64,000 nucleotides of DNA from Armigeres subalbatus (taxonomy: Eukaryota; Arthropoda; Insecta; Diptera; Culicidae), in NCBI RefSeq assembly GCF_024139115.2, contig NC_085141.1, forward strand, positions 374,572,995 to 374,636,994, read 5' to 3'. The position numbers and the translations under genes are program-made. Positions 24,901 to 33,900 of this stretch are shown piece by piece. Each line of letters begins with the position of its first letter. Position 1 is the first letter of the stretch. Under the pieces are notes generated by a model that had not been told where the DNA came from, did not search any database, and saw only the letters and a program-made list of their open reading frames with translations.

Positions 24901-27900
24901 CAGCGGGACATACGTGAGAATCCTATAGCAAATTCCCTGAAACTTTTCCAGGTATTTCTTATTCAGAAAATCTAATCTAAGACACGTATTATTCAATCCT
25001 CAGAACTTCTGGATAAAGGATTATAAATTCTTGGAGTAAATTAAAAATCTGAGAGAGTAAACCCCCTAGAATTCTTGAATAGGAGTTTCACAGTAATTCT
25101 TGTGTAAGGAACTTTTAGAAGTAATGTCGGAGGAATTTTCTCTTATTCATAGGAGAATATTTCTTCATAATTCGTGATGGCGAAATTCCCCAGAGTTATC
25201 AGAGAGAAGAATTAGGAAAATCGTGAGGAACATACGAGGATATAATTTTCCAAATTCCTGGAGGAGAACCTACTCTTACCCTAGTAGCACAGTTCAGATC
25301 GATTTGGTTGCAGCAACTCCAATGTGACTGGATTTGGTCGCATAGGAGTCACAGTGACTAGTATGTGACAAGTGTGCTACTCGGGTAATTTCAGGGGAAG
25401 GGATTTCTTAAAATTCGAGCGAGAGGGATTGTCATGTTATTTTGGAGATGAATGAGTATTTCGGATAGTTTTCGTAGAAGGAATTCTTGTAGGATAAAAT
25501 TCCCCTAGTTTCTGAAGGAGAAATTCTCCAATAATTCTAGAGCAGGAATATACCACAATTCTTGCATATCGAGCTTCCAGAATTCCTGAAGAAGAATTTC
25601 TCCGAAATATCTGGGTGGGAGATTTCCAGAGAATCAAAAAAGGAATACTTGGGTTGAGGTTAGAAGCGAGTCTGTATTTTAGAATTCCTGAGGAATAATT
25701 TGTACGGAATTCAAGAAAAATGCCAGTCTGATATGGTCCACATTTCCCAAAAATCTTTGGAGGAAGAATTCTCCATAATATCTGAAGGGCTACAGGGAAC
25801 ATCCCCAGAACTATTGGGGGAGTAATTCCTCATAATTGAAGATGGAGTTTCGCATTACTCCTGGGGGGAGAATTGTACAGTATTAAATAGAAAGGAAGTT
25901 TCCAAAATTCTCAAAAGGGGAATTTCTAAAAAAAAAAAATGGGTGCGAATTCTTCAGAATTTCTGGAAGAGTAGTTCCTCAGAATTCCTATAGCTTTCTA
26001 TAGCTGATGGCGGAGTTTCTAGTAATGGTTTTTCCAGAATTCCGAGAGAAGGAATTTTGCAGATAGGGTTTCTTAAAAATGGTATCAGAAGGATTTTCTA
26101 GTTTGGTACCAGTTATATTAAAAGATGTTCGCTATTTTTTCTAGCTCTGTTGTGTGGAATGGTTCCATGGTGGTTTTTTCATTGCCAGAAATTCTATGAT
26201 GATCACCGTATCGTACCATCTGATGGCACATTACATCAAAATATCTGTCATCAGTAATATTAAAAAAAAAAGATACCATAGCCGGTAAATCAGTGGCGTG
26301 GCAAGAAAATTTTGTTGTGGGAGAGGGGGGGGCACCCTGTATTGGGTTCAGTCAAACTACTAAGCGTTATGGTTCTGGTCGACATTGTGACCTCCGTCGT
26401 TCAAATACAATGACTCACAATCTTTTCGTTTCCTAAGCTTCTTTCGAGCAAATAAAATAATAATTACAACGTGTCGTTCTCCAATTTTCACGAATAATAA
26501 GAAAACACACGTCCCTACCGACAAAGAATAATCCTTCAACATTTGTTGCATCCCAGATCATATAAGAAATCCCTGGAGTATAGGTCTTGACCTCCTTGAG
26601 AGCTGCAAGCTTTTTTAAATCGTTTATGCTGATTGTTTTCCGTAGAATTAAATTAGATGAGCAATTAGATGATTAGTTCAACATTTTTTCAATTTAAGTT
26701 CACGTAAGGAATTCCCTGGAGTGTATCCTTACGGCTGTTATCTGTTTTTGAAAATTGACAATGTTCCAAAATTGACAGATTGTAGAACCAAATTGGATAT
26801 GCCCTCAAGAAGTATATTAGTCCAGAACTGCTGCCATTTTTTTTGCTAGCTAGAGATGGTTCATACTCTATGATGGATCACATAGAAATTGGATAAGCCT
26901 CAAATATGAAGTCAAATGCTATTTGATACAAATGATCACAAACAGCGAGGTATCCCTTAGCCATGCTATAAGATGCGTAGCTACAAAGCAAGACCAAGTT
27001 GAAGGTGGCTGGGTTCGATTTCCGGTCTGGTCTAGGAAATTTTCTCAACTTCAAGGCATGAAAGTATTATCGTGTTAGCCTCATAATATACGAATGCAAA
27101 AATGGTAACATGACTTAGAAGCTAACAACTATGGATGGGCTTAATGGATACTAAGCTGCGAGGCGGTAATATCCCAGTGAGATACGTAATGATATTAAGA
27201 AGATCATAAAACACATGTTAATTTCTGAAAGGAGCAAATAAATCTTTCGTTATGCGTATTGACCTTAAGACCTGTTTTCCAATTCTTGAAAATCTTGAGT
27301 GGCAAGGAATGCAACTGGCATTCAATTGACCTTTCCTTGTGTGTCGTTTTCTATTTATTTTTGTTTTACTTTTTTTAAATAGTTAGAAGCGTCAAAAATT
27401 AAATCTTTGGGAAAGCTGATCTTAAATAAATTGAAGAATAGATTTAGCGAACAAAAGTTTTTGACGGGAATGGTGAATTCAAATATAATTTGGTTTAAAT
27501 GATTCCTAAAAACATGTTCCATATCTAAAAGGAGTGAATAGATTTTTCGTTACGTATATTGACTTTAAGGCCTGTACACCAATTCTTGAACTTCTTGGAT
27601 TCCTTGGAATAAAACATGCATTCAATACAAAGCCAATTTGATTCAAATGATCACTAAAATTGTGTTTCATTTCTATAGACCTTAAGTCCTATACTTCAGG
27701 GAATTCTTGGGTTACCTAGAATGAAACATATGTTGAAGGTATGTGCAATTTGATTCATGAATGGCTAGGAATATTGATTTAAGGTCAGCTGGAAGCATAT
27801 TTCATACCATAAGGCTGAAATGTATTAGTTTACGCGTGGAGGTGTGAAAGCCTAAGCTCCCGGGAATTCTTGAAAGACCCGGAACATTTGGCGATAACAT

Positions 27901-30900
27901 ATCCATCACAAAAGTTCAACTAGTGGACGCAACGGTGTCTTGGCCAAAAAAAAAACAAATTGGGTCTTTGGATTGCCATAATAATGTATCATATTTAAAA
28001 TAATCCAAAGATCCATGAAATAAGTGAAAACAAGTGATTTGAACAAACATTAATTTTTCATCAAATTCGTTTTACGTTCCCAATCAGTACTGGAATTTCT
28101 CATTTTTAATGAGAGATGTCACGCGATGTTAATATATCTGCTCTTTTCAATATCTATAGAAACGCGAAGGATGGATGGCATGCTACAAAGCATGGACAGG
28201 ACATGGAAGTGTGCAATATCTGCTTCATTTTTGTATTCATTGCCACTTTCAACTCGGTGAATTAAAGGAATATGATTAATTTATCGACTAGTCACTATTC
28301 TCCGCATATATTTATTAAATTTATTTAGAAATTTTAATTATAAAATAAAGCACAACATCCTTTCATGCGAAATTAATCAAAAAACCCACAATTATTTCAT
28401 TTGTTTTGCTGAAATGGAAAAAGGCGATTTGCTCTTTGTCTTATGACGCACGACCTTTTACAGTATTGGGGCTCTCAATAAGTAACGTAAAAAGAGGTTT
28501 GAATAGGTACAAGTTTTTTTCAGCGGCGCAGCCGAAATTTTTCAAACGTATAAGTGTTTGAACGGAATTTTTCTTCTAACAAATTGCAGCGGCGCGCCGG
28601 TCAAAAATGGTGGCGGCGGCGGCGGCGCTTAAAAATCGACGCTTAAAAATGTCTGTCTCCGCGTGTAGCCAAATAAGTGTTTCTAAATTTTATAAATTTA
28701 CATTTTATACAGATACTAGTCGACCCGGCAGACGTTGTCCTGCATAGTAGGCAAAAATGCGCGTTGTGAACTGCCTATGCGAAATTCCCATACGAATCTT
28801 TATTTTAGTATTTCACTATTTAATCGACTTTAGTAATGATTTTTGCATGAGGAATTATCATATAATCCCGTCGAAAACGATAACGAACATGTCTGCTGAA
28901 GGAATGAAGAAAATCCATCCATCCGTTTTCGAGTTATGCGGATACGAACACAGACTATTTCATTTTTATTATATAGATTTATATAATTATTGAGAATTCT
29001 CGACTCGAAACGAGCAAACCATGCAAACTGTCTTACGAAAGAGCTGTCGAAAGGAGATGCGCAATGAGGCCCCTATTTTTAGGGTCTGTCCATACAAAAC
29101 GCTCGTATTTCAGAAACGATAATAGATGGACACTCGATGCTTCCAGCAAAAAAAAAAACGCAACAAATTTGCCAAAGATACCATGTTTCGGACAGCAGAA
29201 CGATCGCGTGGTCGGCCGAATTATTGTGTTCTGCATTGCGCGGCCGGTAATAAAATTAATCAGTTCAGTGCGTGATCTCTCATGTTTCGGACAGCAGAAC
29301 GATCGCGTGGTCGGACGAATTATTGTGTTCTGCATTGCGCGGCCGGTAATAAAATTAATCAGTTCAGTGCATTGCGCGGCCGGTAATAAAATTAATCAGT
29401 TCAGTGCGTGATCTCTCATGTTTCGGACAGCAGAACGATCGCGTGGTCGGACGAATTATTGTGTTCTGCATTGCGCGACCGGTAATAAAATTAATCAGTT
29501 CAGTGCGTGATCTCTCATGTTTCGGACAGCAGAACGATCGCGCGGTCGGCCGAATTATTGTGTTCTGCATTGCGCGGCCGGTAATAAAATTAATCAGTTC
29601 AGTGCGTGATCTCTCTTGTTTCGAGGCGGGCTTGGTGGTCATATGGCTACTGCATCTGCCTCATACGCAGGAGGTCGTGGGTTCAATCCTAGGTCCGTTC
29701 CATTCTCATACTTTGTATCTTTCTCTTTATTTCTCATGTTCTAGCAATCGCTAGAACTGGAAATGGACTTCCATACCGTTTCCATTACTATTCCTATACC
29801 TTCAATTTGAGTATTCTAACAGTAATCTGCTAGAATTGGAAATGAACTTATAGGGCTCGTTTCCTACATCCAATTAGAAATTCCATCAGTTACCTTCTCC
29901 TATCTATCACATTGGCAGCTCGTTAACCAAGACGGACCTCTGCCTCTCCAACCTAACCCAGAAATTCCAACAAATTCCGCATGAACTCGTGGCAAGTGCA
30001 GAGGTATATTCGGCTTGCAGTGGGCGAGTGATTGCATCATCATTTCCTCCCCTTCCCTACATTGACTTGCATTCTGACGTGGCAGGCGCCAGTATGACCT
30101 AACAAATGAGATCACCAGTACTTGTACATTGAAGATGTGTGCTAGTCCCAAGCAAACATCTGTTGGTTCCCTGTGCAAGAACAGCTGATCTGGTCATAAT
30201 GGAGTAGCAACTACGAGCAGTCAATCAAGCTCAAGCTCAAGCTCCATGATTTTTTTTCTTTTCGTAGCTTTTTTTAATTTCCATGATTTTGGCGTTCGAA
30301 ATTTCAACAACATTTTTTTTATGCACGAAAAAATCTTATGAATTTTTAAGAATAATTATTTTCGAGTTCAAAGGGGAATCCTTCGGAATTTCCACAAGCA
30401 ATTCTTCGGAGTCTACATAGAAAAAAAATCTTTAGAATTTCAACGACATTTTTTTTCGGAAATTCCATAAAAGAATTTCGAAAAAATTTCGAGAAATAAA
30501 CTTCTAATTCCTAAGAATTTCCAGTAGAAATTAAAAAAAAAACATTTGAAATTCCGAAAAAATAATGTTCAAGTGGAGATTACAAAAGAATTTGCGGTTG
30601 TAAGTACTTCTGATGCAATTCCAGTAGGATTTCCTCAAAGATATGGATGGAAATTGGGAAAAATTTGCAGACAATTTTCAGTAAAGATTTCAAGCAATGT
30701 TCAGCTGAAACTGCAAAAAATAAATAAATAAAATACCTTCCCGAAGATGAATGCATTCTCGATTACCTTTCGGAAGAATTAAAGAAAAAACCCAGATGGT
30801 TCCACCTAGTGGTGACGATTCTTTCGTTAGGTTTCGCCATAGTGTAATGCACATAAACAATATTTGCCTGCATTACGGTTCTTGCAAACGCTGTACAACG

Positions 30901-33900
30901 AATCAACCAACCAAGCTTTTATGGATCAACACAACATTTTCTTCATAACTTTTGAATGCAATGACCGATCGTGATTATATTCAATAGCGAACAACTAGGA
31001 TTTGTCACTCGTCGAATGCAACCTGTTGCGAAAAAATCGGTTAATAATTACTATATGAAAAAAGGGCTAATGTATTTTGGTTTTCGTGTGCAAACTCGCA
31101 CATACACACGGACTGACAGACATTTGTTCAGTTCGACGAAATGAGTCTATTGGTATATAACATCATGGGTCTCCGAGACTTCTATAAAAAGTTCGATTTT
31201 GGAGTGAAATCCCGAGCAGGAGCGACGACCTCGATAACAGAAATTGGTATAAACTAGCCTTGCATAAGAAGTAAAATACCAAAAAATTATACCTAAAATT
31301 AATATGCAAAGAACTTTAGGCATAACATTCTCTGTTATTACAATACCAATAGGCTAGTACATAACAGAGAATGGTATCAATAACAGATTGAGGTATTCTC
31401 CTGCTCGGGATGATAGCCTTCGGTACAACTTTGTTGTACAAGAAAGACCAAAAAACATGGAAATTCTAAAGATTTTTGAGGATAATCCTAGATTCCCTTA
31501 AATATCCTGAGGATAATCCAAAGATTCTTCCGTGGATGTTTAAAATAATGACCCGAAGAAAAAATTCTTGGAAAATTCGGAGAATTTACGATAGAATTCC
31601 CAAAGAACGGGAAATGTGAATTCCGAATAATTCCTATTGACAAATTCATTTCTGGTTGTAATTTCTAAAAAATAAGCGGGAGTTCCCATAAGTGTTTCAT
31701 GTGGCATTGTCGTTGAATATCTCTTGGAAATTCAGAAGAATTTTCTTGAAAGTTTAGAAGTGTCCTCCTTGAACTTCTTATGGAAATGAAGACAAATTTC
31801 TCGCCAAGATTCGGATGAATTTGTTGAAGAAATAAAATAAAATATTCAGTAAAAATCAGAAAAAATGTGAACTATTTTTCCACCAGAAATTATTTGTGTT
31901 TCCCACGGAATTGGTTTGAATTTCCAAACAGAATTCCTATGGGAGTTTCTTCAGAGTTTTGAAAAATTGTCCGTTCGCAATAAGCTATGCCAAGCAGAGA
32001 TTCAAAGAGAGATTCTTCCTAATTTTCACAAGAATTGTTTAAAAATCAGTCGGAATTCCAGCACTTCATCAGGATTGCCTAAAATAATTTCAAAGTTCTT
32101 ACAGGAAATTTCGTTATAAGATTATTCCTGAAAATACAATGGAAATGTTTTTGAAGTTTCATTTTACGAATTTTCTTGGATGTTTGTAAAAACTAAACTT
32201 TTACGTGTGCTGATGCAAAAGTGTCGGCGGCGTGAATAAAAACAATCAGCGGCGGTGGCGTTGCGCGGCGGAAACATTTTTTTTTATATCGTATTTTTAT
32301 TCGAGGTTATATTCCTAACTTCATATGGCTTACAGTAGTATCAACTACAACTTCAATGGAGACCCGGTTTTGTCACTCCTACTTTTATCACTTTTCAACC
32401 CGATTTTCAAAAATCACTATTACGTTCTATTACCTATTATGCATTATTTTTGTTGAAGCTTTTTAAGTCTGATATTTTCTGCTGCGGTCTATGTAAATTT
32501 TATTCAGAGGTAAACTAATTTGTTTCTGGAAATCCACTTACAAACGTCATTTTTCGCTGAAGTCTACTTTTGAGGTTTATTGGCCAGGTAGAACTTAATG
32601 TATGGAATAATTTCTGTGGGACTTCTTGAAAACCGAGCATATTTGTATCTTAGTAGGGGTTGGTTTGGTTTGGTTGTGTGTACCCTTTTGTCTTTGGTCT
32701 ATAACATTGGCCCGAGTTGATCTTATGCCGACATTTGTATACCAATGGAAAGCCAGACAAATAATCTTACTATTAACGTAGAAATCAAATTGATTTCGAC
32801 GATTTGGGACATTTTATTGACAATTTCTCTAATTTGACATTTTTGGACATTTCGATTTTGGGGTTCGGTTGTGGGCATCTTTGAAAACTCAGCAGAATAT
32901 AAAAAAGAAAGAATAAAAAATCACCTAGACTTAAAGAAAAGGAATAACTTGTTTATTCTAATAGCCAGGAGGCGCAAAATAAAAATCAGATCAATCCACC
33001 TAGCAGTGATCATGTCTTTCTCGTGCATTACCTAAGTAACATTTCAAGTTTTATTCCGCTCTAGGAATGGTTTTCAAGATCGAATTACAAGAACTGGCAA
33101 TAAAACCAATTACTTCAGGATTACCTTCTGATGACCACTATAAGAGTAAGATATGTCCAAATGGCCCTCTCTAGATTACCACTATAAACCTTTTATAAGA
33201 GTATATAAAAATCCGTTTTAAGCCGCTTGCAGAAAAGGGAATTTGGCTGCGGCAGCTGTTTCCTTACGTTACTTACAAATTACGGTTGTCAGAATGACAG
33301 CATCTGTTATCTATCAAAAGATACGTAGGGGTGCCCACAACCGAACCTCTTCCCCTACTGTTTTGCTTAGTACAAGTTTCAGTCAAAAATGCCCAAATTT
33401 CAACGATACAGATCGCGAGGCGATCGTTTGTTCACCCTTTATTCCCGGTGTACATCACACAACAATCGTCGCAATTGTAAACATATCCCATGCTGCACGA
33501 CACCGCCGTCACGTGGTTCTATATTTACCCACGACTGAACCCGCACGATCGGAGCAAAAACACCCCGATGTCAACAAAATAAAGATTCGTGTGCGTTCAC
33601 GCGATCTCTTTCCGGCGGCGTTAGAGACGTATGATCACGATCGCCACACGCACGCACGCACGAACATCTCGATGAATGATTTTCGGTTTATTCTTCTATA
33701 GGACGAAATTAGACAACATTGCCCGCTCTCCCCCACAACCGCATCCCACCACAGCGGTTAATGGTCCAAGTGATCCCTCCGTTTAGGTTTAGCAAAAATT
33801 GCGTAATACCGATTTTTTCATCCTTTTTTATAATGCTGTTGTACTTACCGCATTTGAAGCATCCTTTGTGCCATTTGTGTCCACCGGCAACTCGTTCTTC

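Noticed and set aside
29630..29702. Possible elongator tRNA-Met gene (anticodon CAT)
   Set aside because: The T stem is poorly paired and a SINE body with an AAGCTC tail follows, so it is a SINE head.
29033..29754. Four frames of 92-116 aa on both strands
   Set aside because: They are by-products of the 99-bp (33-codon) tandem repeat; both strands stay open for the same reason.
33243..33701. 152-aa plus-strand frame
   Set aside because: No recognisable domain, and it lies antisense in the first coding intron of Mlp84B; more likely non-coding GC-richer DNA.
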